A DNA stretch of 64,000 nt from Stentor coeruleus (lineage: Eukaryota > Ciliophora > Heterotrichea > Heterotrichida > Stentoridae). Shown here one piece after another: positions 1 through 10,700 of the stretch. Both the position numbers and the translations under genes were made by a program. The stretch spans positions 62,001-126,000 of the forward strand of contig MPUH01000040.1 of assembly GCA_001970955.1 (NCBI GenBank). The letters are read 5' to 3'. The notes beneath the pieces were generated by a model, which made no database searches, was not told the origin of the DNA, and was given only the letters and a program-made list of their open reading frames with translations. Within the stretch, counting starts at the first letter, position 1, and each line of letters opens with the position of its first letter.

Positions 1-201
1 ACTTATTTTTTTTCGATTTTATAATTTATCGAATTATCAAGATGCATTGGTTTTAATAGTTAATGTTAAATAAATAGTATATTTTTATTAAAATTGATGA
101 AGTTTTGAAAAAATTTGCGTTAATTATTGTTATGGCTTGATGAAAGTACTTATAAACTTATCATTTAAATATCAAAAAAACTATTGTTTATACTTTAAAA
201 T

Positions 202-2091
202 ATGGCTCGATCAAGAAACAATGAGACGCTGAATTTTCAAATTGATAAACTATCAGAAGCTATAGAATCTATGATGAAAGGTTTTGAAACTCTACAAACT
301 CCTAGAATTCTAGATAGTGACCTAATCAGAGTTAAACCACCAAATTCTATGCATGTAGGTCTGACAGGTGACGAAGACATAAGCGATCCTGATTCATTTT
401 GTAGAGAGCCAGACGATGAAATAGAAAGACCAGAGCTGCACTTAGACCGCCTTGCAATGATCATTGAAGATTTTCGATCTTTTGAGTCCCGAAAACTTGA
501 AAACTCCTATGAAGACTTCACACAAAGCCCATGCCAAGTTTCTAAAATCCTCGAACTTATCTGTGAAAGAATCAATGACAAATATGGTATTTCTCTACCT
601 TTCAGCGACCTTGAAGATTTTATCTCAGCATTTCAAGGAGTAATCCAAAGCCAAATCGACTGTTCTCTTGTAGATCTTCATAGTTTCATCCTTAGAATAT
701 GTGAAATGATCCAAAAAGAACAACCTTCCTGCCAAAAATTCTCTTTAGGTAATACAATTCTAAGTATTCATATAAAAGATCGCCCAAGAAAACGTTTCCA
801 AAAAACTGATTATTCAGTGAACTATGATCAAGCAATCGAAAAACTTTTACAAGACAAAGATTTGCCTGATGAAATCAAAAGTATAGGCCGAATAAGAAAG
901 AATTTATTATCTACACTGAATCTAGAAAAGGTTAGAAAAATGGAAGTTGATGAAATTCGTGAAGATTTAGAGCATCAGTTGGCTGATGTTGAGATAATGA
1001 AAAAGAAGTTTTTTAATCAATTGGAAAGTTTATCTAAATTCTCAAAGCAGTTAAGGCAAAAAGATATTGAATTAATTAAATTACGTGAAGGATTAGAGGA
1101 TATTGAAGCTGATTTGAAATTACAAAGACAAGTATTTGAAGATAAAGAAGTGAAACATTATGATAAAATTAAAGTTGTCAAATCAAAAATAAATGAAATC
1201 TGTCCTGATATGACTAGTTCCGTTGAAATCAAACCAATGCATTCAATTGAAACATCATCTACAGGTAGATTAAGCCCTTTAGTTTTACAAATTAGGACAT
1301 CAACACCAGTTCTCCAGATGAGATCTTCTGATATAACTTGTGATGAACTTTCAGCTTTACAAAATGAATTAGCTATGCTTGAAGCTGGACCACAAGACAG
1401 TAATACTTTATTAAAAATAACAAGGGTTAAAACACAGATATCGACAATAAGATCAGCTACAGCTATTAATAACTCAATGAGAAACTCAGCTTCTTCATTT
1501 AATAAAATGAATGATCATAAAAGAAACACATCAAATTGTTCATCAGGAGATTCTAATATACCCCCATCACCTTTACCTAGAAGTGGTTGTTCAAGTCCTA
1601 TTGGACCTGATAATTTATATAATAGTCAAATTTTATTAAGAAGAACTGCACCAAGACCTCCTGCCCCTGGACCTAGAAAAGCTCCACAGAAAGCTAAGGA
1701 AAAAGAAACTCCTGATGATATAGAAATTATTAGAAATCAGTTAAGAATACAGGAATCTAGATTAAAAGAACGTGAAGAACTTATTGAAGAAAAAGAAAAT
1801 AGATTACAAAGGACTTGGATGAGACTTCCGAATTCAGAAGAACTTATATCTATGGTACAAAAAGAACTAAATTATTTGGGGATGATTAAAAAAGATTATG
1901 AGGATAAGTATGAAGATCTTAATGCTGAACTTGTTACTTTTGCTAAGAAAACAAGTCAGTTGAAGGTTAAAGAAAGGGAATTGGAGAATAAAATGATAGA
2001 GTTGGGGAAAGATAAAAAACAAATGGAAGATGATAGGAGGATATATGAACAGAAATATGAGATTATTATGAATGTGTTGGAATCTCTGTAA
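202..2091 (+). CDS. Coiled-coil protein of unknown function (629 aa)
   Basis: I do not recognise the family. The ATG at 202 opens an uninterrupted frame to TAA. The N-terminal third (to about residue 220) is mixed and acidic. A first coiled coil runs at about residues 260-335. A Ser/Pro-rich linker at about 430-505 contains PSPLPRSG and RPPAPGPRKAP, which look like SH3-type or disordered segments. Two further long charged coiled coils fill about 508-625. No membrane segment or enzyme motif is seen. It is convergent with the ankyrin gene, 212 nt away. A structural or cytoskeletal role is only inference from the coiled coils. Confidence 0.8.
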   Translation: MARSRNNETLNFQIDKLSEAIESMMKGFETLQTPRILDSDLIRVKPPNSMHVGLTGDEDISDPDSFCREPDDEIERPELHLDRLAMIIEDFRSFESRKLENSYEDFTQSPCQVSKILELICERINDKYGISLPFSDLEDFISAFQGVIQSQIDCSLVDLHSFILRICEMIQKEQPSCQKFSLGNTILSIHIKDRPRKRFQKTDYSVNYDQAIEKLLQDKDLPDEIKSIGRIRKNLLSTLNLEKVRKMEVDEIREDLEHQLADVEIMKKKFFNQLESLSKFSKQLRQKDIELIKLREGLEDIEADLKLQRQVFEDKEVKHYDKIKVVKSKINEICPDMTSSVEIKPMHSIETSSTGRLSPLVLQIRTSTPVLQMRSSDITCDELSALQNELAMLEAGPQDSNTLLKITRVKTQISTIRSATAINNSMRNSASSFNKMNDHKRNTSNCSSGDSNIPPSPLPRSGCSSPIGPDNLYNSQILLRRTAPRPPAPGPRKAPQKAKEKETPDDIEIIRNQLRIQESRLKEREELIEEKENRLQRTWMRLPNSEELISMVQKELNYLGMIKKDYEDKYEDLNAELVTFAKKTSQLKVKERELENKMIELGKDKKQMEDDRRIYEQKYEIIMNVLESL

Positions 2092-2095
2092 GGAA

Positions 2096-2224
2096 ATAAA
2101 TTTTTATGGAATTACCGTAATGTTTTAGAATCATAATCTTAATCTTACAAAATCGAATAATACCAGCAATTTTAATACTNATAAATTTTTATGGAATTAC
2201 CGTAATGTTTTAGAATCATAATCT
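2096..2224. repeat. 44-nt direct duplication around a single N (2180)
   Basis: The sequence at 2096-2139 recurs at 2181-2224 immediately after the N. This looks like two overlapping contig ends joined by a one-base gap. Confidence 0.8.
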
Positions 2225-2303
2225 ATAAAACCTAACCAAAATTAAAAAAATCTAAACTTTAACATAAAAACTTCATTAAAAAGTTGAATTATCACCAATA
2301 TCA

Positions 2304-3407
2304 TTAATAAGTTGTTTTCGATGAATCTTTTTTACGAGTAACAACCGAAGATATAGAAGACATTGAAAATATATTGGTTTGATTAGTCCTGTTGATTTTT
2401 CTCTGGCTTATCGAAGGCATTAATTTGCTTTCTTGGGCAATTTTTTTAAAAACCTGTTCACATTTAAGTGTAGCAAGTTTATCAACAGACGATATCAAAG
2501 ACAAAGGGACTTTAAACNACATTGAAAATATATTGGTTTGATTAGTCCTGTTGATTTTTCTCTGGCTTATCGAAGGCATTAACTTGCTTTCTTGGGCAAT
2601 TTTTTTAAAAACCTGTTCACATTTAAGTGTAGCAAGTTTATCAACAGACGATATCAAAGACAAAGGGACTTTAAATTTGCTTTTAAGTTCAGGAGATCTT
2701 CTAAAAGCAAAAATATCAAATCGTCCTTGGCTTTGAAATCTAGCTTTTAAACCATCATCAGTTTTTGAAAGTGTTTTTGTATAATTTTCTTTACAATTTT
2801 CATGTCTGTTTAAAGGACTACAGCTGTTTTTATTAGGTTTTTCTTCTGGGATTGTGTGTAAATGCTTTTGGTTCTGTTTTATTATCAAGTAAGTTAATAT
2901 TTTTTCTATAGTCAAACTAAAATCAAGCGCGTATAGTTCCCTACATATAGTCAAAGCTGTTTTTTTGTATAAAGTTAGAGTTTTTATTGGGTAATATAAT
3001 TCTTCGACTAAGAATTTTAAGATTTCCAACTTACCATTTATAGCTGCAATGTGTAGAATGGTGTGTCCAGCATAATCATAACCTTTTAGAGAAACTTTGC
3101 AAACAATTGTCAAGTATTTCATTATGTCTATTTGACCTGATTCACATGAAATCATTAGTGGAGTTCTTTTAAAAGAGTCTAAAGATTCAAGGTTAGACCC
3201 TCTTGATACTAGTTCTTCAAGAATTTCTAGGAAGCCATACTCACAAGCTAGATGAGTACAGAAAGTTTGATATAACTGATTTTCTTCTCTTTCGTCTTTT
3301 ATTGTTAAGATTGTTTCAGTTGGAAAACCTAAGTTTAACAGATTTAATACTTTATCTTTTTTGCATTGTTGGAATGCTTTTACCATATCCTGAGCCCATT
3401 TCTTCAT
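2304..3407 (-). CDS. Ankyrin-repeat protein
   Basis: The first ATG in frame is at 3407 (MKKWAQDMVKAF); upstream codons lack a Met. The N-terminal half has ankyrin units: a degenerate one around FCTHLACEYGFLEILEELV, then RTPLMISCESGQIDIMKYL and HTILHIAAINGKLEILKFLV. Ankyrin repeats mediate protein binding, and no partner domain is visible. The C-terminal third is basic and probably disordered. The model is inflated: a 158-nt segment (2360-2517) is repeated after the N at 2518, adding 53 codons (with the N codon) in frame, so the true protein is probably about 314 aa. The stop of the next gene upstream on the same strand (3461) lies only 53 nt from this ATG. Confidence 0.8.
   Translation of the reverse strand: MKKWAQDMVKAFQQCKKDKVLNLLNLGFPTETILTIKDEREENQLYQTFCTHLACEYGFLEILEELVSRGSNLESLDSFKRTPLMISCESGQIDIMKYLTIVCKVSLKGYDYAGHTILHIAAINGKLEILKFLVEELYYPIKTLTLYKKTALTICRELYALDFSLTIEKILTYLIIKQNQKHLHTIPEEKPNKNSCSPLNRHENCKENYTKTLSKTDDGLKARFQSQGRFDIFAFRRSPELKSKFKVPLSLISSVDKLATLKCEQVFKKIAQESKLMPSISQRKINRTNQTNIFSMXFKVPLSLISSVDKLATLKCEQVFKKIAQESKLMPSISQRKINRTNQTNIFSMSSISSVVTRKKDSSKTTY
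2360..2676. repeat. 158-nt direct duplication around N 2518, inside the ankyrin gene
   Basis: 2360-2517 and 2519-2676 are near-identical with at least two differences (attaat/attaac; final c/t). This is probably an unmerged assembly overlap, possibly between two alleles. Confidence 0.8.
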
Positions 3408-3460
3408 ATATGATTTAAGTAAATTATTACTATTATTATAATTCACACAATTTAACCTAT

Positions 3461-4819
3461 CTATTTTTTCTTACACCTCGCTAAAGCTTTCGAATACAAT
3501 TCCGGCCCAGAGAGTTTTTCCATATTCTTAGGAAGTTTCCACTTTTTTTTCTCCAAACTAGGTTTTTTTTCTCTAATTTTAACCTGTTCCATCCTTAAAG
3601 CTCTGCTCTGTTCATATTTTAACCTATTAATTTCAGTTTCCAGCATAGCCAATTCACTAGCAAAAATTAATTTCTCATTAACACTTTCTTCTAAAGCAAA
3701 TTCATTCCTAACTTCTGTAATTAAACAGTTTAATGCTTCAGATTTTAAAGGTAAAGCAGCTTGTTCTTCAAGATATTTAATATATTTCACTAACATATAT
3801 GATATTTCTGCTATATCATGTCCAGCTAAAACCTCATCAATGTATATTTCCAGTTTTTTTGGGTCATCTTCTAAACTAATATCAAGTAAATCATTAACAG
3901 TTTGCATTTCTGAAGGTTTAAAGTCGCATAAAGCTTCAAAACCAACCATTTTAGCAAGGATTTTAACTTCTTGTCTATACAAAGGGACGCTTTCCCAAAA
4001 CCCTTCACTAGGCTCGATGTTTTTTCTAAGTTTTTTCATCATTTCTGTGATATTTTCAATAAGCCCAATGTAAATATCAACTTTTTCTTTGACCTGATTA
4101 GCTAATTGTACTGACTCATTATCTTTTTCTAATGATAAAATAAGAGATAAAAGTTGGTTATAAGCTGTTAATTCCCGAAGTTCATTGGCTAGTTTCAAAA
4201 CTTCTCTTTTATAATCTTCATATTTGCTTGATTTAATAGCAATTGGATTAGGGTTAAGATCTTCATGAGGAGTTAAAGCTAAGCTTACGATTTTATAGTT
4301 TGTATGACCAACACTATCATCTTTTTCTATAGGTGAAACATTTTCTAATGCTCGAAAAGCTTGCATTTTCATAGGAGGTGGACTAACTTGTGCTGAAGGT
4401 ATTCCAAGGTCTAAGGATTTGTCTTGATTTTCTGGGATTTCAGGGATTTCTTCGTTTTTTACACTGAGCTCATCAGATAAAGATAGCTTTTCACTTATGA
4501 GTTTTTCGACAATGAGTTTACAGGTGTCGATTGGAAGTTCTGATACTTGGGATAAAGATACAGATTTGTGGATTTTGAAGTGTTTTATCATGTTTTCGAG
4601 AATTTTGTCAGCGGATGGGGATGGTTTTGGGAAAGATTTTTGAAGTTCGGGCTCGAGGTTGTAAGAAATTTCACTTGACTCTGAGGTGCCTGAGGAGAAT
4701 TTTCGGGATTTCACTGGGAAAACGTTAAGGTTCGGATTGCGGTCATTACCTGCTGGGGACATAAAAGTAAAAGTTCGTACTGGGCCTGCGTTAACGTTGC
4801 CTTTAACTTGGGGAGTCAT
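3461..4819 (-). CDS. Hypothetical coiled-coil protein (452 aa)
   Basis: The family is not recognised. ATG at 4819, TAG at 3461. The first 90 residues are Ser/Pro-rich and look disordered. A helical segment follows at about 65-125, then a long charged helical region through the C-terminal half. The end is strongly basic, with a Lys-rich segment before LSGPELYSKALARCKKK. No signal peptide, membrane helix or catalytic motif is seen. It is divergent from PACRG (234 nt between start codons), so the two may share a promoter region; a cytoskeletal role would be inference from that neighbour alone. Confidence 0.75.
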   Translation of the reverse strand: MTPQVKGNVNAGPVRTFTFMSPAGNDRNPNLNVFPVKSRKFSSGTSESSEISYNLEPELQKSFPKPSPSADKILENMIKHFKIHKSVSLSQVSELPIDTCKLIVEKLISEKLSLSDELSVKNEEIPEIPENQDKSLDLGIPSAQVSPPPMKMQAFRALENVSPIEKDDSVGHTNYKIVSLALTPHEDLNPNPIAIKSSKYEDYKREVLKLANELRELTAYNQLLSLILSLEKDNESVQLANQVKEKVDIYIGLIENITEMMKKLRKNIEPSEGFWESVPLYRQEVKILAKMVGFEALCDFKPSEMQTVNDLLDISLEDDPKKLEIYIDEVLAGHDIAEISYMLVKYIKYLEEQAALPLKSEALNCLITEVRNEFALEESVNEKLIFASELAMLETEINRLKYEQSRALRMEQVKIREKKPSLEKKKWKLPKNMEKLSGPELYSKALARCKKK

Positions 4820-5053
4820 ATTCTCGTATTGGTTAGAAATTATTTTAAACTTTTAAGATTTTAAGTATTTAAATATCGCAATGCTAATGATTAAAAGCAA
4901 ATACCCTCAGTTTAAGATTTTTAAAGTTTAATTCATAAGCATTTTCACCTGAATTTAAACCTTACATCCAAATAATCCCATTCTAAATTCTAACCTTCCT
5001 TGCTTTAAAACCCTTAGTAAACTAATTTTTCCCTAAAATGAACATATAATAAA

Positions 5054-5821
5054 ATGAACAGAAAACTAACTTCAAGGCTTTCAAGACCAGCAAGTATCAC
5101 AGCAAGGTCCAAGCCAATGCCACTAATCGCTAAAGGTGTTGGGGGTTCTACAAGTTCCTTAGCCCCAAAGCCGATAAAAATCTCAAAAGGTCCTCCATCA
5201 TCAAGAGTATTTCAAAGCATTAAGTAACACCTAAACAGAAAGTATCAAATCGTCCCAACAAATTTCAGGAAATTTTATGAAAGAGGTGATTTGCCTGTAG
5301 TTGTGAATTTTAGTGGGGCAAACAGAAAAATTGTTTGGAAAGTAGACCCTGATGTCCTTGATTTACATCATTATCTTCCAATGTTTTTTGAAGGACTTAG
5401 AGAAATTGATGAACCTTATAAGTTTTTAGCTGAAAGGTCTATTGATGATTTATTAGAAAAATGTTCACATAAAGTTCTCCCGGTATTGCCTCAGTTGATA
5501 ATTCCAATAAAAATGGCTTTGTCGACGAAGATTCCTGAAGTTATTGTGATAACAATTAAGAAATTACAGAAACTTATTAAGTGTGGGAATTCAATTGGAG
5601 AAGCTTTGGTGCCGTATTATAGGCAGATATTACCGATTTTTAATATGTTTAAAGGGAAAAGGGCGAATTTAGGAGATATGATTGATTATTCACAGTATAA
5701 AGGAATTAATATTTCGGAGTTGATACATGAAACATTGGAAATTATGGAAACTTATGGTGGTGATGATGCTTATATAAACATCAAGTATATGATACCAACT
5801 TATGAATCTTGCATGTTTTAG
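5054..5821 (+). CDS. PACRG: PACRG, axonemal microtubule inner-junction protein (250 aa)
   Basis: Parkin-coregulated gene protein is a HEAT/ARM-like helical protein that sits at the inner junction of ciliary doublet microtubules. The family block is clear: NFRKFYERGDLPV, then VDLDVLDLHHYLPMFFEGL-like helices, PYKFLAERSIDDLL, and the end GGDDAYINIKYMIPTYESC typical of PACRG. A 15-nt intron at 5224-5238 interrupts codon 57; without it a TAA would end the frame. Start ATG 5054 was chosen because the ATG 16 nt earlier stops after three codons. Length (250 aa) fits the family. The N-terminal about 55 residues are Ser/Lys-rich, as in other PACRGs. Confidence 0.95.
5224..5238 (+). other. 15-nt intron in PACRG
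   Basis: GTAACACCTAAACAG. Removal joins SI-K-KYQ in frame and removes a TAA. Confidence 0.93.
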
Positions 5822-6440
5822 CTAATTTTATGGATTTTTTTATCAGTGGGATTGGGTTGTTATCGGTTGGTTAATGATTTATTTTAGATTTTTAATGATA
5901 AATATTATTGAAAATTTAAATTTTGGATAAGACGTACTTAAGGTTTAAATGAGATTTTAAAGTAAGATATGGAATTTATTAAAGAATTTTAATATACTGC
6001 GAAAATTTGTTTTATATGATTATAGGATTAAATGAGAAAATAGAGTTTGTAAATGTTGAGAATTATTATATTTTCAGATGCTTAAAAATGATAACAACAA
6101 GTTTAGATTTCATTGGATTGTGTATAACTTAGATTTCAATCGTATATTTTTTATAAGTTAAATTCTTATGATTTTTACAAAAATAAAAAAATAAAATTTG
6201 TATTTCTTCACATAAATCCTTATAACTCTTCTTCAAAATTTAATCTAGTTTAAAATTCATAGATTTCTTATAAACTGTTATAAAAATCCTAAAAACTTCC
6301 CATCCTCTTTTACTATAATCAACCCCATAATCAATTTCTTAACAAAAAAACCTTAATTCCTAATAATTTTTTAATAAAATCTTTATTAAATTACTAACAT
6401 CCATACTTCTAATCAAAATAAAAAAATCAAATTATAAACA
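5822..6440. other. Intergenic, nothing recognised
   Basis: 619 nt of AT-rich sequence between PACRG and the PP2C gene. No coding-like frame or repeat was seen. Confidence 0.6.
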
Positions 6441-7691
6441 ATGGAAGATGGAAAATTTCGAAAAGAACTGAAACAAGCATTTACTCCAAGTTCACGTTTC
6501 AAAGAAGAGCACCAAGATTTGTTTAAACTGATTTCCCCTGAAAAGCGTTTGAAAAAAAAACAAGGTTCAAATCCTAAACCCAATAGCTCAAATCAAAAAA
6601 ACCTAACAATTATTCGTGCTCCTCGTTCAAATCCTGGAAGTAAGTCGAGTACTCCTAAAAATTCTCGAGTAAACAAATCTGTGAATCATAGAAGATTTGT
6701 ATCTTCAGGAGATAGACCTAATAGTTCAACAGGTTCAAAGAAACTTGCACTGAATTCAAATACAAGGAAATTTTCTATGGACCCATCATATTTATCGCCG
6801 GTAGTGTGTAAGTATTCTTATCTAAGCAAAACAGGCTATATCCCAGGAAATACACCAAAAACAAATCAAGATTCTTATTTCGCCCATATAAATTTCGCCA
6901 ATCACCCTGACGCTTATCTTTTTGGAGTCTGTGATGGACACGGCTTCTATGGAGGAGAAGTTTCAGGTTTTATTAAACAAAGGCTTCCAGCTCTTTTAGC
7001 CCAAGACCCAGAAATCCTATCAAATCCCCGTAAAGCTTTAACATCTTGTATTCATCGTTGCAATTCTGAACTTAGTCAAATAAATTTAGACATAAAATTC
7101 AGTGGAAGTACTTTAATACTTGTTTTAATCAAAGGTAAAACTTTATATTGTGCAAATGTTGGAGATTCAAGAGCTCTTATGGGTAGGCAAATTATGGATA
7201 GTACAGACAAGTCAATATCTGGGAAAAAATGGATGTCTATAGCTTTATCACGTGATCATAAACCTGATTCAAAAGATGAAAGTGAAAGGATTTACAAGTC
7301 TGGAGGAAGAGTTGAAGCTTATCAAGATGAAAATGGAAATCCTGCTGGACCTGCAAGAGTTTGGCTTAAAAATCAAGATTTACCTGGTTTGGCTATGTCT
7401 AGGTCTATGGGTGATGGAGTTGCTTCAAGTGTTGGGGTTATTTGTGACCCAGAGATATTGGAAATACGTTTGGTTCCTGAAGATAAATTTATAATGATAG
7501 GCAGTGATGGAGTTTTTGAGTTTATTTCTAATGAAGAACTTGTTAGGATTGTTGTCCCGTATTATAGAATACAAGATTGTGAAGGAACATGTGATGCTAT
7601 TGTTAGAGAAGCGAATAAAAGATGGAAAAGAGAAGAGGAAGTTATTGATGATATAACAGCTGTGTGCATATTTTTAGATGTTAATACTTAA
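6441..7691 (+). CDS. PP2C-family (PPM) Ser/Thr phosphatase (416 aa)
   Basis: Metal-dependent protein phosphatase that dephosphorylates Ser/Thr residues. The first 115 residues are a basic, Ser/Asn-rich, probably disordered tail. The PP2C domain then shows all core motifs in order: NQDSYFAHI, FGVCDGHGFYGGEVS (metal Asp and DGHG), SGSTLILVLI, ANVGDSRALMG, LSRDHKPDSKDESERI, AMSRSMGD, MIGSDGVFEFIS and DDITAVCIFL. The metal-binding Asp residues appear intact, so it should be active. Start ATG 6441 is the first in frame. It is convergent with the giant Cys-rich gene, 59 nt between stops. Substrate unknown. Confidence 0.93.
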   Translation: MEDGKFRKELKQAFTPSSRFKEEHQDLFKLISPEKRLKKKQGSNPKPNSSNQKNLTIIRAPRSNPGSKSSTPKNSRVNKSVNHRRFVSSGDRPNSSTGSKKLALNSNTRKFSMDPSYLSPVVCKYSYLSKTGYIPGNTPKTNQDSYFAHINFANHPDAYLFGVCDGHGFYGGEVSGFIKQRLPALLAQDPEILSNPRKALTSCIHRCNSELSQINLDIKFSGSTLILVLIKGKTLYCANVGDSRALMGRQIMDSTDKSISGKKWMSIALSRDHKPDSKDESERIYKSGGRVEAYQDENGNPAGPARVWLKNQDLPGLAMSRSMGDGVASSVGVICDPEILEIRLVPEDKFIMIGSDGVFEFISNEELVRIVVPYYRIQDCEGTCDAIVREANKRWKREEEVIDDITAVCIFLDVNT

Positions 7692-7750
7692 AATTATTGT
7701 AGAGGTTTATGAATATCGTAAAAATAATCTATTAACTAACTATTTTCTTA

Positions 7751-10700
7751 TTAAGCCTGATTACTTTTTGGTTCTTTTTGATCACGAATGCTTACAATAA
7801 TCATAACAGTTATCTCAATAATCACTTCAATACATAGTCCAAACAAAAATGAAAGCACCCACTCTGTGTTTTTGCCTTGAGTATATTTTGAATTAATGTA
7901 AAAGATAATAGCGCTTGAAATTAGAAATTGTAAAAAGCAAAAAACTGTATATGTCCAATAAGTTGATTTTTTGCTTGGTGAATAATTGTAACTTGCAAGC
8001 ACGTTATGTCCAATAGTAAATATAGCCGCGATTAAGCCTCGAACAGAAATTCTAGTAGTATATATATCACTAACAATATTAAATGACACAAAAAGACCTT
8101 CAATGCACAATTGAATGTTTAAAATCAATAAAAACGCAAGAACCTTAGGTGCTTTTTTCAATGTATAATCTCTGGCAAAAATACTCAAAAACAAAGTGTT
8201 TTTTATAATTAACATTATTGTTGAATATTCAAACGGTTTTGGTTGGTTTCTAAAACTCTCAGCATATTTAATATCATTTTTCCTATCAAGAATAAATAAC
8301 ACAGTATACCCTATAATTAATGCAATAACAAGTACAATCACAATAATCACAGGGCCATATGTAATTGGTGCTGAACTATAAAATTGTTCATAATCTACAA
8401 CTTGGAAAATAGCATTTCGGCTCACACTGATTATAAAATAGTCAGATTCTATTTTATATTCACAGTCCCCAGCAACCCATGAAGTTTCATAATAAATGCA
8501 GACCCAATTGCTATAATAACTTGTATTTGCCTCAACATGCACTTCAATACTATGCTCAATTAATGGTATTTTTTCCCTTTCTATAAAAGTGATAGTGTTA
8601 TTTTCAATATATCCTACAGATTCAAAGGTTATGGCAACAATTTGCGAGTAATGATTGCTGCCAGGAAGTTTTAATATAGTCAGATCTGCAATATAATTAA
8701 GTTCTTTACTAACAGAAAGAACTTTAGCCCCATATGTACTTTCCCATTCTTCATTTGTTAAAAAATTCGATAAATAATCCCTATATCTTGTATAACTAGC
8801 TTCACCTTCAGTAAAACTACCAATTAAATTCTGAGGAGGATTATTAGCAGAATGTAAGCTTAGAACATAATCAATAGAGCTTTTACCTTGTAAAATATTA
8901 TCTGGTTCATAATCATTCCTTGACATTATCAAATAAGAAATTAAATAAGTCGTTTCTAATTGTTCATGATTAATCAAATCTAAATTATGGTCAAGAATAT
9001 TCCTTGTTGATATAATATAAGAAAGTATTCTTGATTCTGTTAAGCTACCTTTCTGTTTTCCTTGCATGAGTTCTAGAAAAAGTGCTAAATAAATTGTTAA
9101 TGAATCAGAATGTATTTCAATAGCTCCAGTTAAATATGAGTAAACCTGATTAACGATATGGTCTATTTCAGATGTATCATCAAAGTTTTTAATTTTTAGA
9201 AACATAAGAGCATAAATTGGGGTCAATTCTGGGTTANAATATGAGTAAACCTGATTAACGATATGGTCTATTTCAGATGTATCATCAAAGTTTTTAATTT
9301 TCAGAAACATAAGAGCATAGATTGGTGTTAATTCTGGGTTGAATATATCATCAGTAAATTCAGAAATGATATCAGATAACATTCTAGATATACTACTGTG
9401 TGTTGAATTGAACTCTTGAGTATAATCTTGACAGCCATCTAATTGGTCACAAACATTAACATGTCCTGTAAGAACTCCTGATAAGAGTTTTGCTTCGACA
9501 AATGAATAGTAATTTCTTTTACTGATAGGCATTTTGAAGCCTGTGTCATCGATTATAGAAAACATATATGTCAGAGGGAAATCCTCGTCTATATCTCCAC
9601 ATTGGCTTATAAAAAGTCTATAATAAGCATAATCAGCAACTTCAATTTCTTCAACAGCTAAGTTGCTTATGCATACCGGTAAACAGTTTGTTTTAAGCTC
9701 TATATATACTTTAGCTTCAGCCAAATCATCCTGTGTAGCTGTTATTATAAAAGTATAAGTCTTTGAGTGTTCTAAAATATGATCAGGGATATAAAAATTA
9801 AGCACATTATCCGGAGTGAAAACATAAGACGAGTCTTGTATAGCCCAACTTATTGTATAATTAGTTGAAGACTCAACACTCAAGGCAAAACTATGAGATT
9901 TCGTTGGTTCAAACCGAGCTATTTCTGAATATCCAAAAATATCAGTTTGTAACGTTGAATTATATTCAATAAGTAAACTTTTTGTCGCTGTTCTATATAT
10001 AGTATTTTCATATATTGTCAAAGTGAAATTCATTGTCACTTTTGTAGGTAAAATAGTATTATTTATCATTAAAATACTTGAAGTGCTATCGAAATCTAAC
10101 AGTCCATTTGTTGAGTTCTTACAAGGATTTACTGTGTTTTTTTCATAACAAGTCCATTTGTAAGTCAAATCCCCATATCCATCCGGGTCATAAGATTTAC
10201 TTCCATCTAATATCAGTATATTATTTGAACTTTGAGTCCCACTGAATCTATTAAAAATTATAACTAAAGGATCAGGCAATGTATGGAGGATAAGTTCAGA
10301 ACTACCGAAAATCTCATATGATGAAACGTTAAAGGTAAAAATATAGTCGTTATTTGGTTTTAAAGCATTTTTCGGGATGTAAAGCTGATAACGGATAGTG
10401 TTTATGTTAACTTTTTCTATAGAAAATGTTGAATCGGTAGTATAAGCTAGAAGCCATTTAGTACTTATACGATCTTGTTTGCTACAATAATCATTGCCTC
10501 GAGCGTTAAAAAGCCAGGTTCTGGTTGTTGAGATGTTAAGTTCTTTATAACTGTCGATTTCGATAAGATAGATTTCATCAGTTGTAATATCAATTTCTAT
10601 AATACCTGATGAACTTATTTTAATAGAGTTTTCAATTTCTATACCTATTAGAAGCTGTGTACTTACTTGGTCGAATAATTCTAAAGGGATACTAAAAAAA